Shown: piece after piece, positions 8,359 to 16,818 of the stretch
Layout: the number at the start of each line of letters is the position of its first letter
Numbering within the stretch: position 1 is the stretch's first letter
Source of the DNA: Candidatus Leptovillus affinis
GTDB lineage: Bacteria; Chloroflexota; Anaerolineae; Promineifilales; Promineifilaceae
Length of the DNA stretch: 64,000 bases
Assembly (NCBI GenBank): GCA_016705235.1
Contig: JADIYP010000006.1
Span: 310,001-374,000 of the forward strand
Direction of reading: 5' to 3'
Program-made: the position numbers and the translations under genes
The notes under the pieces: generated by a model
Databases searched by the model: none
What the model was told of the DNA's origin: nothing
The model's input: the letters and a program-made list of their open reading frames with translations, nothing else

Positions 8359-10569
8359 ATGAACAACTTAAACCCCAACATCCCCTCCACCGAACTTTCC
8401 CGCCTGATGACCACGGCCGTTACCAAAATGAAGGATTACCAGCTCACCTTCCTCACCCCGCAGCTCTTGCTGCGAATCTTTTTGGACGATAACGACGCCG
8501 TTGCCCACCAGATTTTGCGCCGCCTGCAAAAAGATCGCGGCTTCGATTGGGACGCGCTCGTCAACCGCGTCGAGCAGGTCACCCACCTCAGCAAAGGGCG
8601 CGACGCCAAATTCGCCTTCACCGACGATTTTGGCAAAGACACCACCCTGGCCGATGAAACCCTGGTTGTCCTGGACGAAGGGCTGACCATCGCCCAATCG
8701 CGCGAAGAACTGAAGGTGAACAGCGGCCACGCCCTCGCCGCCATGGCCCAGAAAAACGTCACCACCTACGCTGTGTTGCAGCGCGTGGGGGTCACGCCGG
8801 AAGCGGTCATCGAACTGCTGGCTGAAAGCACGGCCGAAGGCATGCCCATCATTTTCGATTACGTCGACGAGGCCAAACGGGGGCAGGCGCAGGCCGTCTA
8901 CCAGCGCGAGACGCTGCTCAATGAACTGATCAGCCTGCTCGCGCTGTCGCGGCAGCGGCACGTCATCCTGGTGGGACCGGAGGGCGCGGGCAAGCGCACC
9001 CTGGTCTACAGCCTGGCCCAACTGCTGGCCGAAGGCAAAGGCCCGGCCGATTTGCGCTCTGTGGTGGAAATTAACGAACCGGCTCTACTGGAAAACCCGC
9101 TGGCGACGATGCGCGTGGCCTTGCGGCGCAGCAGCGGCGGCGTGCTGCTCGTACCGGGCATCGAACGCTTTTTTGCCGACCGGCTGCGCGCCCGGCTGCC
9201 GGAGAACGTGACCCGCGAACTGCACAAAGCGATGCTGGGCAGCGAGCATGTGATCATCGGCACGGCCGTTCCCGCCGTTTACGACCGCCTCAACACCGAC
9301 CCCATCATCCGCCAAAACACGCAGCGGCTGGATGTGCCCGCCGCCAGTAAATCAGAAGCAACGGCCATGCTGCTGTTCCATCAAAAGCGGCTGGAGCAGG
9401 AATATGAGATTGAGGTGTCGCGGGAAGCGCTGGAAACGGCCGTCACCATCGCCGGGCAGTACATCCAAACCATCGCCCTGCCCGCCGCCGCCGTGCAGTT
9501 GGCCGACCGCGCCTGCGCCCTGGTGCGCATGGTCACTCAGGAGCACGTCGCCAACTTGCCGCAGGTAGCCGCCGACGGCCGTCTCAGCCCCGATGATGTG
9601 ATGGTCGCCGCCAGCCAGATGACCAAGATTCCCATCGCCAAACTCAACGCCGACGAGCGCGGCAAATACGCCAACATGGTCGAACACCTCCATCAGCGCA
9701 TCATCGGCCAGGAGGAGGCGATTTTGGCCGTCAGCCGGGCCGTTAAGACCGCCCGCGTGGGCCTGCGCGACCCCAAACGGCCGATTGGCTCCTTCCTCTT
9801 TCTCGGTCCCAGCGGCGTGGGCAAGACGGAGCTGGCCAAGGCGCTGGCCGAATTTATGTTTGGCACGGAGCAGGCCATGCTGGTGCTGGACATGAGCGAG
9901 TACCAGGAGGAAGCCAGCGTCAACCGGTTGATTGGCGCGCCGCCCGGCTATGTGGGCCACGAGGAAGGCGGGCAGTTGACCAATTTTGTGCGCGAACGGC
10001 CGTACACGGTCGTTTTGTTCGACGAAGTGGAGAAAGCCCACCAGCGGGTCTTCGACGTGCTGCTGCAAGTGCTGGAAGAGGGCCGCCTGACAGACAGCCA
10101 GGGGCGGATGGCGACGTTTAGCGAGACGGTGGTCATCATGACCAGCAATTTGGGGTCGCAGCATATGCTCGTGCCGGTCATCGGCGAGCATGAGCGCGAG
10201 TTGGTGCTGGATGAAGTGCATCACTTTTTCCGCCCCGAGTTTTTGAACCGCCTGGACGAAATCATCCTCTTCCATCAGCTTTCCGGCGACCAGTTGGCGG
10301 TGATTTTGGACCTGATGTTGAAGAAGGAACTGCGCCTGGCCGAAGGGCAGCAAATCAACCTGACCCTGACCCCGGCGGCAAAGGTTTGGCTGCTGGCCCA
10401 AAATGATGAGCCGCAGTTTGGCGCACGGCCGTTGCGCCGCATCATCGCCCGCCACCTGCGTGAACCCCTGGCCGATTTCCTCTTACGCGAGGGCGGGGAA
10501 CGCCAGACGGGCAGCCAGACGACCATCACCATCGACGCGAACGCCGACGGGCTGGATTTTCAGATGTAG
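8359..10569 (+). CDS. Clp/HSP100 ATPase with degenerate first ATPase domain
   Basis: A 736-residue AAA+ protein of the ClpA/ClpC class. An N-terminal Clp_N-like region spans about 1-150. D1 follows, but its Walker A reads GPEGAGKRT, with Arg in place of the usual Thr after the Lys, and its Walker B position reads VLLVPGIERF without the catalytic Asp-Glu. D2 is intact: RIIGQEEAI, Walker A GPSGVGKTE, Walker B VVLFDEVEKAH, sensor region IIMTSNLGS, and C-terminal FGARPLRRII. There is no long coiled-coil middle domain, so it is not a ClpB disaggregase. The start is the ATG at 8359; a TTG 12 bases earlier is in frame but no ribosome site distinguishes them. It is about 50% GC-richer in wobble positions than the clpC 5' half. 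A paralogue acting with ClpC, or a subunit relying on D2 only, is inference. Confidence 0.85.
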   Translation: MNNLNPNIPSTELSRLMTTAVTKMKDYQLTFLTPQLLLRIFLDDNDAVAHQILRRLQKDRGFDWDALVNRVEQVTHLSKGRDAKFAFTDDFGKDTTLADETLVVLDEGLTIAQSREELKVNSGHALAAMAQKNVTTYAVLQRVGVTPEAVIELLAESTAEGMPIIFDYVDEAKRGQAQAVYQRETLLNELISLLALSRQRHVILVGPEGAGKRTLVYSLAQLLAEGKGPADLRSVVEINEPALLENPLATMRVALRRSSGGVLLVPGIERFFADRLRARLPENVTRELHKAMLGSEHVIIGTAVPAVYDRLNTDPIIRQNTQRLDVPAASKSEATAMLLFHQKRLEQEYEIEVSREALETAVTIAGQYIQTIALPAAAVQLADRACALVRMVTQEHVANLPQVAADGRLSPDDVMVAASQMTKIPIAKLNADERGKYANMVEHLHQRIIGQEEAILAVSRAVKTARVGLRDPKRPIGSFLFLGPSGVGKTELAKALAEFMFGTEQAMLVLDMSEYQEEASVNRLIGAPPGYVGHEEGGQLTNFVRERPYTVVLFDEVEKAHQRVFDVLLQVLEEGRLTDSQGRMATFSETVVIMTSNLGSQHMLVPVIGEHERELVLDEVHHFFRPEFLNRLDEIILFHQLSGDQLAVILDLMLKKELRLAEGQQINLTLTPAAKVWLLAQNDEPQFGARPLRRIIARHLREPLADFLLREGGERQTGSQTTITIDANADGLDFQM

Positions 10570-10590
10570 GCATCAAGGATGAAGGCATCA

Positions 10591-10623
10591 AGATTTGTCC
10601 AATCTTAAAGATTGGACAAATCT
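10591..10623. repeat. Perfect 15-bp hairpin, AGATTTGTC family
   Basis: AGATTTGTCCAATCT, TAA, then its exact reverse complement. It lies 22 bases after the Clp ATPase stop and could act as a transcription terminator, but without a T tract. Related hairpins are at 27419, 36983 and 51021. Confidence 0.75.
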
Positions 10624-10640
10624 GCGCTCGAAGCAATCGT

Positions 10641-10754
10641 GGGTCTTTGGGATTTCATGGGGTTTGGTCTGATGCGTGATACGTGATGCGTGAAACCTCT
10701 CTGGTCACGCATCACGCATCAGGGGCTGTCAACCCCCTGAGTTCCTAAAGAACC
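10641..10754. repeat. GCGTGAT-core palindromic element, copy 1 (MITE-like)
   Basis: A 114-base imperfect palindrome. It starts GGGTCTTTGGGATTTCATGG and ends CCTGAGTTCCTAAAGAACC, whose reverse complement resembles the start (about 17 of 22 positions). The centre is GATGCGTGATACGTGATGCG and its inverse around CCTCTCTGGTC. Near-identical copies lie at 24864 (same strand) and 33384 (opposite strand). Confidence 0.8.
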
Positions 10755-10755
10755 G

Positions 10756-11007
10756 CAATCGCTAAACGAGCCTAAGCAATGACTAAACAAGCCTAAGCAA
10801 CGATAAAACGAGTCTAAGCAGCGATAAAACGAGTCTAAGCAGCGATAAAACGAGTCTAAGCAGTGATAAAACGAGTCTAAGCAGCGATAAAACGAGTCTA
10901 AGCAGCGATAAAACGAGTCTAAGCAGTGATAAAACGAGTCTAAGCGGTGATTAAACGAGTCTAAGCGGTGATTAAACGAGTCTAAGCAGTGATTAAACGA
11001 GGTTGAG
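10756..11007. repeat. Minisatellite, twelve 21-bp units
   Basis: Exactly 12 units of 21 bases with consensus CAGCGATAAAACGAGTCTAAG, the outer units more diverged than the middle ones. Units abut with no spacers, which rules out a CRISPR array. The period equals two turns of the helix and three heptads. AAAA tracts recur in phase, so the DNA may be curved. No start codon opens a reading frame across it. Confidence 0.92.
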
Positions 11008-11011
11008 GAGT

Positions 11012-11045
11012 AAACCCTTAGGGTCTAAGAAGACCCTAAGGGTTT
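11012..11045. repeat. Perfect 15-bp inverted repeat, AAACCCTTAGGGTCT family
   Basis: AAACCCTTAGGGTCT, AAGA, then its exact reverse complement, ending 10 bases before the next start codon. Related copies are at 26909, 34951, 36953 and 50746. Here it would put a strong hairpin in the leader of the PIG-V-like gene. Confidence 0.8.
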
Positions 11046-11055
11046 GGTGAGTTCT

Positions 11056-12273
11056 ATGGGACAGCACTTGGGCGGCCAATCGGCCATAAAACGCGCGTTC
11101 GGGCAGGCTTTCTGGACATTTTTGGCGGCCCGCGTGATTTTGACGGCGTGGGGGGCGATTGTGCCGCTGGTTATTCCTGCGCCGTTGGAACCGGAGGCGG
11201 TGTTACGGCCGTATCTCGGCCAACCCTACCTCGATTCTGGCCTATCCGGCCTGCTGCTTGGTCCCTGGCAGCGGTTTGACACGCAGCGCTATCTGCGCAT
11301 CGCTCAGGAAGGTTACGCCCACGAAGAGGATTCCGTGTTCCCGCCGTTGTACCCGCTGGCGGCGCGCGGCCTGGGCGTGCTCTTTGGCGGCGGACCAACG
11401 GCCAATCTGCTGGCGGCCACCCTGATCAGCAATCTGGCGTTTATCGGGCTGCTGGTCTTGTTTTATGGCGTGGTGGCCGCCGAACTGGGGCCGCGTTTCG
11501 CGCCACGCGCCCTGGTTTACCTGACGTTTTTCCCGACCGGCTTCTTTTTGCTCGCGCCGTACTCGGAGTCGTTGTTCATTTTGCTGGCGTTGGGGTCGAT
11601 TTGGGCGGCAAGGGGGAACGGCCGTTTCCTGCTGGCCGGTCTTTTGGGCTTTCTCGCCTCCCTGACGCGGCTGACGGGCTGGGTACTGGCGGTTCCGCTG
11701 GCCTACGAACTCTACCGGCAGTGGAACACTCTCTTCCCCACTGCGCCCTCCGTGTCTCTGCGTTTAAAACAACTCAGTTACCTGTTGGCGGTGGGGCTGC
11801 CGGGGGTGGGAACGGCCGTGTTCTTCCTCTGGCGTTGGTGGGCCGGGCTGCCGCCCATCAACCAGATGTATGAACAGCACTGGTTCCAGGTAACCGGCCT
11901 GCCTGGGACCGATTTATTTCGCGCCCTGCAAACCATGTTCCTGGGCGGAACGGCTCGGACCGGTGAATTTACCTTGTGGTTTGACTTTTTCTGCGCCATA
12001 CTCCTTATCATCGCTGCAATTGCCGCCTTTCGCCGCTTAAACATCACCTATGGGCTTTATTCGGCGCTGCTGCTGCTTTTTATGCTGCTGCCCGCGTCTG
12101 AACTAAAACCGCTGTATTCGTTTTCGCGCTATACGCTGGCTTTTTTCCCGCTGTTCATGCTGCTGGCGTTAGCCGGAAAAAATGGGTGGGTTCACCGCCT
12201 GATACTTTATCCATCGTTTGTCCTTTATCTGTACTTCAGCGGCCAATATTTTATTTGGGGCTGGGTAGCCTGA
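11056..12273 (+). CDS. PIG-V-like mannosyltransferase, integral membrane
   Basis: A multi-pass membrane protein of 405 residues with 8-10 predicted helices. The order of features follows the Gpi18/PIG-V family of dolichol- or polyprenol-phosphate-mannose-dependent transferases: a first helix, an extracytoplasmic loop with WQRFDTQRYLRIAQEGY (the family W-D-..-Y acidic motif), then FFPTGFFLLAPYSESLFILLALGSIW, matching the family FP-(S/T)-..-YSES(L)F signature. Bacterial members glycosylate surface lipids or proteins. The start is placed at ATG 11056 after a weak GGTGAG; TTG 11044 and GTG 11047 in the same frame fall within the upstream hairpin. The next gene, an exported propeller protein, starts 10 bases after the stop and is probably co-transcribed. 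Confidence 0.8.
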   Translation: MGQHLGGQSAIKRAFGQAFWTFLAARVILTAWGAIVPLVIPAPLEPEAVLRPYLGQPYLDSGLSGLLLGPWQRFDTQRYLRIAQEGYAHEEDSVFPPLYPLAARGLGVLFGGGPTANLLAATLISNLAFIGLLVLFYGVVAAELGPRFAPRALVYLTFFPTGFFLLAPYSESLFILLALGSIWAARGNGRFLLAGLLGFLASLTRLTGWVLAVPLAYELYRQWNTLFPTAPSVSLRLKQLSYLLAVGLPGVGTAVFFLWRWWAGLPPINQMYEQHWFQVTGLPGTDLFRALQTMFLGGTARTGEFTLWFDFFCAILLIIAAIAAFRRLNITYGLYSALLLLFMLLPASELKPLYSFSRYTLAFFPLFMLLALAGKNGWVHRLILYPSFVLYLYFSGQYFIWGWVA

Positions 12274-12283
12274 TCCACAATCC

Positions 12284-13522
12284 ATGAATAAACGCATCGT
12301 GCAAAGCGTTGCGTTGGTGATGCTGGTTTCGATAGTCATGCTAACAGCAAGCCAACGGCCGCCTATTGCCCCATTACCGTTAGTAACTGAAAACCCGGCG
12401 GCGGCCAGTCTTGTTACCAGCCCGTATGAGTGGACGGCCGTGCCTCTGCTGCCAAACGTTAACTGGTACATCTGGTATCAGTTGGAATCAGGGTTTACGC
12501 CCAGTCCTACGTTATTTGGCCCCTACGTTCTTCTGCCAATGAATGATGATTTACTCATCGGGCTGGGTTCGGCGCGGCCGGCGGAAAGCGATGGCGCGCT
12601 GGTCGGCGTGACCGATGGTTTGTCGCTGCATTCGCTGGGCGCAATTCCCGAACAGGGCATCCATGAGATGCGGCGCGAGGGGCCATTTGTGCATATCGGC
12701 GGCACAGACCCCTGCTGCGCCGATGATTGGACGGCGGGCAACCATTATCTGGCAACGGCCGTTGGCCCCATCTACAAACACCGCGATGCCGTGCGCGGCC
12801 TGGTAAACGTGGTGCATACCTTTGGGCTTTGGGTGGAAAAAACAACAGGTAATCTTTATGCGGCCGTCAGCGCGCAAGAATATCAGGTGGTCTGGCGCGG
12901 GCAGGTCTGGCGCAGCCAGGATCAGGGACAAACGTGGCAGTTCCTCAGCAATATCGGCACAGACCGCGCCTATGACATTGTGGGTTTCAACGACAAATTG
13001 TACGTTTTATACACCAACCTCAACCGCGGCGAGCGAAATACGCTGGCGGTCAGTCAAAATGGCGGGTATCAATGGGAAGATCTGGTGGTGGAAGATTTTC
13101 AGCGGCTGCATTTAATTGTTTTTGGGGAGCTGCTGGTGGGAGTGAATTATGATCGCACGGCCGTCTACGCCATCAACGCCGCCGAAGCCATCATCAAGTA
13201 CAACTTGCCGCCCGGCACAAAAATCGGCGTGTCTTACAAAGATATTCCCAGCTACACCAACTATAACATCCTGACAACCGACGGCCGTTACCTGTACACC
13301 GTGCTGGAAACGAAAGAATCTTCCCAAAAGTATTCAATAGCCCGCACGACCGATCTGGAAACCTGGGAAATCCTCTACACTACCGACCGCCCCATCCTGA
13401 CTCTGGCTTATTGGCCGGCGAAAAATTGGCTGGTTTGGGGAGATAACGGCCGTTTCGCCACGCTCTGGAAACTCCCGCTGCCCCCCTTCCCCGCCAATCG
13501 ACTCCTGGCGGCCAATCCATAA
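12284..13522 (+). CDS. Exported BNR/Asp-box beta-propeller-like protein
   Basis: A 412-residue protein with an N-terminal signal (basic MNKR, then about 18 hydrophobic residues to LTASQRPP). The body is rich in short strands and aromatic residues. One clear Asp-box is visible (RSQDQGQTWQFLS), with weaker ones such as SQNGGYQWEDL and TTDLETWEIL, the pattern of sialidase-type or photosystem-assembly-type propellers. No sialidase catalytic Arg triad can be recognised, so an enzyme activity is not claimed. It follows the PIG-V-like gene by 10 bases; it may be a target of, or partner in, surface glycosylation, but that is inference. It is convergent with the next gene. Confidence 0.65.
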   Translation: MNKRIVQSVALVMLVSIVMLTASQRPPIAPLPLVTENPAAASLVTSPYEWTAVPLLPNVNWYIWYQLESGFTPSPTLFGPYVLLPMNDDLLIGLGSARPAESDGALVGVTDGLSLHSLGAIPEQGIHEMRREGPFVHIGGTDPCCADDWTAGNHYLATAVGPIYKHRDAVRGLVNVVHTFGLWVEKTTGNLYAAVSAQEYQVVWRGQVWRSQDQGQTWQFLSNIGTDRAYDIVGFNDKLYVLYTNLNRGERNTLAVSQNGGYQWEDLVVEDFQRLHLIVFGELLVGVNYDRTAVYAINAAEAIIKYNLPPGTKIGVSYKDIPSYTNYNILTTDGRYLYTVLETKESSQKYSIARTTDLETWEILYTTDRPILTLAYWPAKNWLVWGDNGRFATLWKLPLPPFPANRLLAANP

Positions 13523-13548
13523 CCCCTGAAAGAAAATTCGCGGCGGCG

Positions 13549-16500
13549 TTAGAGAGACGGCCGTGTCCGGTCAATCCACAACCGGATCAAATCCACCTTA
13601 AAGCGATACAGCGGGCTTTTCGCCGATTGGCGCGTCAGAATATCCCGCCCTTCCAGGTCTGTCAGCGCCTGCTGCCAGTTGTCGGCCGATTGGTAGCCGT
13701 GCCGGTCTAAAAACGCCCGCATATCGGTCACGTTCACCGTTTCCTGGCCTACCAGCAGCTCGGCCATCGCTTGCAGCACAATGCGCGCCTCCGGCGACGA
13801 TTCCGCCCAGATGAACTTAAAGTGCGCTTCGCCGCGCCCCACAATGCGCTCCAGACCCCGGTCCACGTCCATCACCGTCAGGTAATTGCGCTGCGTCTCG
13901 TTGTGGTAAACCACCATCTCATGCAGCACCAACTGGGCAAAATAAGGATGTCCGGCCGTCACTTTGATGATGCGCTCGGCGGCCAGGGGATCATATTCCA
14001 GATTATAAGCCGCCACCGGGTCTTCAATCAGGCGGCGCATGTCGGCGGCGCTGAGGAAGGTGATGGGCTTATAACTGGCGATGTTGAACAAAATCGACCA
14101 GTATTCCGCGCCCAATTCTTCCAGCTTGTGCGTGCCAGAGAAAACGAAATCCACGCGATCTTCGTGCTGCATGAGGTTGCGTAAAAATTGGAAGATTTCG
14201 GGCTGGAGACGGCCGTCTTCCACCCGCCTTTGCAGCTCCTCAAACTCGTCAAACAACAGCAGCAGATTCTTCTCGCCCAGGTCGGCGCGCAGCCGGCGCA
14301 AAAAGCGGGAGCCAAAGAAAAATTCCGGCGACTCGGCAAATTCTTCGCGGCGCGGCGGCTCAATCATCACGCCCCGGTCTTCCAGGGCAAACGTAATATC
14401 GTCGGCAATCGAAAACAGGAAATCGGCCTCGCCGCGCGCCGGCTTGCCCTGCATATCCACCAGCACGGCGTAATGCGTATCAGCCATCATTTCGCCCAAG
14501 CGATACAAGACCGACGTTTTGCCGGTGCGCCGCTGCCCGTGCAGCACAATGACGTTGTTTTGATGCGTGCCCAACAAATTCTCGCGGATAAAGGCAAACA
14601 CATCGTCACGCCCCACAAACACGTCATCGGTTTTCAGCGGCGTGCCGGTGACGTAGGGAATGGGGAAAATACGCTGGAAAGGCTTGTCCGGCTCGGAAAA
14701 TTCCACCACATCGGCAAAAGTCAACGATCGTTCAGCGTCGATGGCATCGTCGTAAGTCACTTGCCAGGCGACACGCAAACGGCGACGGCCGTTCTGCGGC
14801 ACCACCGTCAGATTCACCTGTCGCTTTTCCCCTGGCGGCAAAATATCCACCCAACACTCGTTTTCATCCCCCAGGTGATAATCTTCACCGGGCAGCAGCT
14901 TCAGGCGCACCTGCTGCGCGACATTTAAACCGTCGTTGGCCAGGCAATAAAGCAGCGGAACCTGAGCGGCGATGGGACTCTGGCGGGTTTTCAGGTCGGC
15001 GCTGACGTCGGCGCGCCCTTTGAGCCGCTTGATAGCCGCCAAAACGATGCCCTGCCAATGATCGAGGGTGGTGTTGAGGGCGGTGAATTCGGGAGAAACG
15101 GCCGTTTCCGGGTCATTCAACCGCTGCTGCACAAATTGCTGCGCCTCCCGAATCACTGTCAGCGCATTCTCCAAAAAAATGAGCTTCGTGGCCAGATCAT
15201 CCACCAATGTGACCTTATGCAGTTCTTCAACGATGCGGCTGATCTTATGCACGCTTTGCACCACCAGCGGGGGCAGCGACGTGGTGTGCTGCTCTTTGGG
15301 CGCGGGGATCTCCAGGATGTCGTCCAGGCTTTTCGCCATCAACACCTGGTTCAACGAGGCAAAAACCATCTGGAAATCAACCGACCAGCGCCAGTCGGGT
15401 TGGCCGGCCAAAATATCTTGAATGGCGGCCACCATAGCCACCTGCTCGGCTTCGGAAACGGCCGTGCCCAACGTGTAATAAGCGGCCGTCAGCCGCGACG
15501 CATCCGGCAGTCGGCGATAAGCAGCCACTGAAAGGTGCGGCAGCACCTGATACGCTTCCTTTTCTTCGTTAAACAAGGCATAAATCAGGCGCAGCACATC
15601 TTGCGGCTCGCGGCGCAGTTGGCTGAACCAACGAGCCGCTTTATCGACCGGCCTGGGGTGTAACGCCGGCAGCAGCAGGCCGTAAGCCAGGCCCTGCAAA
15701 ACGCCAATGGCAACGGCCGTTACCACCGCCAACAGCAAAAACAACCACGGCGTCGCCAAAACCAGAGCAATCAACACCGAGGGCTGCTGCGCCAACTGCA
15801 TCATCCCCTGAAACGTCTGGGCCGTTTCGGTCATCAGCGATGGATCCTGGGGCACAGATCGGGCCATCCAAAAAGGCAGCAGGCCGATATTAAAATAAAA
15901 CACCCGCAGCCCAATCGCAAACGCCGAGCCAAAAATTAGCAAGCTGGCCAGCAGCACGCCGCGAATACGCGCGCGAAGCAAATTAGGCGGGTCTTTGATC
16001 AACCAGACGACCAACGCGCCATAAAAAAGGCTGGCAATGGTGATAAATGGCGATAACACCGACCCGGCCTGGCGCATCGGTCCGCTGACCACAATGCCAA
16101 CATGGCTGTGCTGCATGGCCGCCGCCAACTCTGGCCAATCTTCTATAAACCCCACGTAGAACCAGCTAAAGGCGGCAAACATAGCCACCAGACTGCCGGC
16201 AAAGCCGACAATCAGGCCGGCTTTGGAGGAGGCTTCATCGCCGCTAAACCAGCGGCGCGGATGTTTGCCGCCGACCGTGAACGCATAGAGCGACGGCCGT
16301 GGCGGTTCCACCGTATGCCGCCGCCGCCAACCCATCCACGCCCCCTGAACCCCGGCCGTAACCAGTCCAATCGCAAACGTGATCTCGATCAGGTAATTGC
16401 CGTTCTCAAAAATTGTCACATACCGGCCTAAAACCGGCGGCGGCAGAGCATGGGCTTCCGACATTTTCATCATAAAAGCCACAATCTGCCCGTAGGCAAA

Positions 16501-16818
16501 CAGGGCGTTGATGGGCGATACGAGGGTTGTATACACGATCAGGCTGGCCACCAGACCGGCGATCACCCCTGCTTTTGCCCCCGCCAGCCAACCGCAGGCC
16601 CCGCCCCGATTGGCGGCAAACAAGCCCAGCGTCAGGAGAACAGGGACGCCAATGGCCGCCGACCCCATGAGCAACATGCCATGAACCAATTCATTGGCAA
16701 TAGGTCGGGACCACATCGGCGAGACCAGCGGCGCCAGCAGGCTAACCACCGGATACAGACCGGCGACGCTCAAAAGAATGCCGGCCACTGCGCCGACAAT
16801 GAGCGCCCGCCGGATCAC
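13549..16818 (-). CDS. Large membrane protein with C-terminal AAA (ORC/STAND-like) ATPase
   Basis: A 1089-residue protein. Residues 1-410 contain about ten hydrophobic helices in pairs separated by cytoplasmic loops. A helical middle region follows, then a beta-rich section near 600-700. The ATPase begins with VFVGRDDVFAFIRENLLG; Walker A is GQRRTGKTS near 760 and Walker B LLLLFDEFEEL near 852, followed by an ORC-like lid and a winged-helix-like end. The GTG start overlaps the stop of the upstream kinase gene in a GTGA (16815-16818), so translation is coupled and the two products are likely partners. The upstream protein carries the same kind of ATPase. A membrane signalling or scaffold role is inference; no substrate or effector domain is visible. 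Confidence 0.75.
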   Translation of the reverse strand: MIRRALIVGAVAGILLSVAGLYPVVSLLAPLVSPMWSRPIANELVHGMLLMGSAAIGVPVLLTLGLFAANRGGACGWLAGAKAGVIAGLVASLIVYTTLVSPINALFAYGQIVAFMMKMSEAHALPPPVLGRYVTIFENGNYLIEITFAIGLVTAGVQGAWMGWRRRHTVEPPRPSLYAFTVGGKHPRRWFSGDEASSKAGLIVGFAGSLVAMFAAFSWFYVGFIEDWPELAAAMQHSHVGIVVSGPMRQAGSVLSPFITIASLFYGALVVWLIKDPPNLLRARIRGVLLASLLIFGSAFAIGLRVFYFNIGLLPFWMARSVPQDPSLMTETAQTFQGMMQLAQQPSVLIALVLATPWLFLLLAVVTAVAIGVLQGLAYGLLLPALHPRPVDKAARWFSQLRREPQDVLRLIYALFNEEKEAYQVLPHLSVAAYRRLPDASRLTAAYYTLGTAVSEAEQVAMVAAIQDILAGQPDWRWSVDFQMVFASLNQVLMAKSLDDILEIPAPKEQHTTSLPPLVVQSVHKISRIVEELHKVTLVDDLATKLIFLENALTVIREAQQFVQQRLNDPETAVSPEFTALNTTLDHWQGIVLAAIKRLKGRADVSADLKTRQSPIAAQVPLLYCLANDGLNVAQQVRLKLLPGEDYHLGDENECWVDILPPGEKRQVNLTVVPQNGRRRLRVAWQVTYDDAIDAERSLTFADVVEFSEPDKPFQRIFPIPYVTGTPLKTDDVFVGRDDVFAFIRENLLGTHQNNVIVLHGQRRTGKTSVLYRLGEMMADTHYAVLVDMQGKPARGEADFLFSIADDITFALEDRGVMIEPPRREEFAESPEFFFGSRFLRRLRADLGEKNLLLLFDEFEELQRRVEDGRLQPEIFQFLRNLMQHEDRVDFVFSGTHKLEELGAEYWSILFNIASYKPITFLSAADMRRLIEDPVAAYNLEYDPLAAERIIKVTAGHPYFAQLVLHEMVVYHNETQRNYLTVMDVDRGLERIVGRGEAHFKFIWAESSPEARIVLQAMAELLVGQETVNVTDMRAFLDRHGYQSADNWQQALTDLEGRDILTRQSAKSPLYRFKVDLIRLWIDRTRPSL

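Noticed and set aside
10756..11007. CRISPR array
   Set aside because: Units of 21 bp follow each other without unique spacers, and no cas gene is present.
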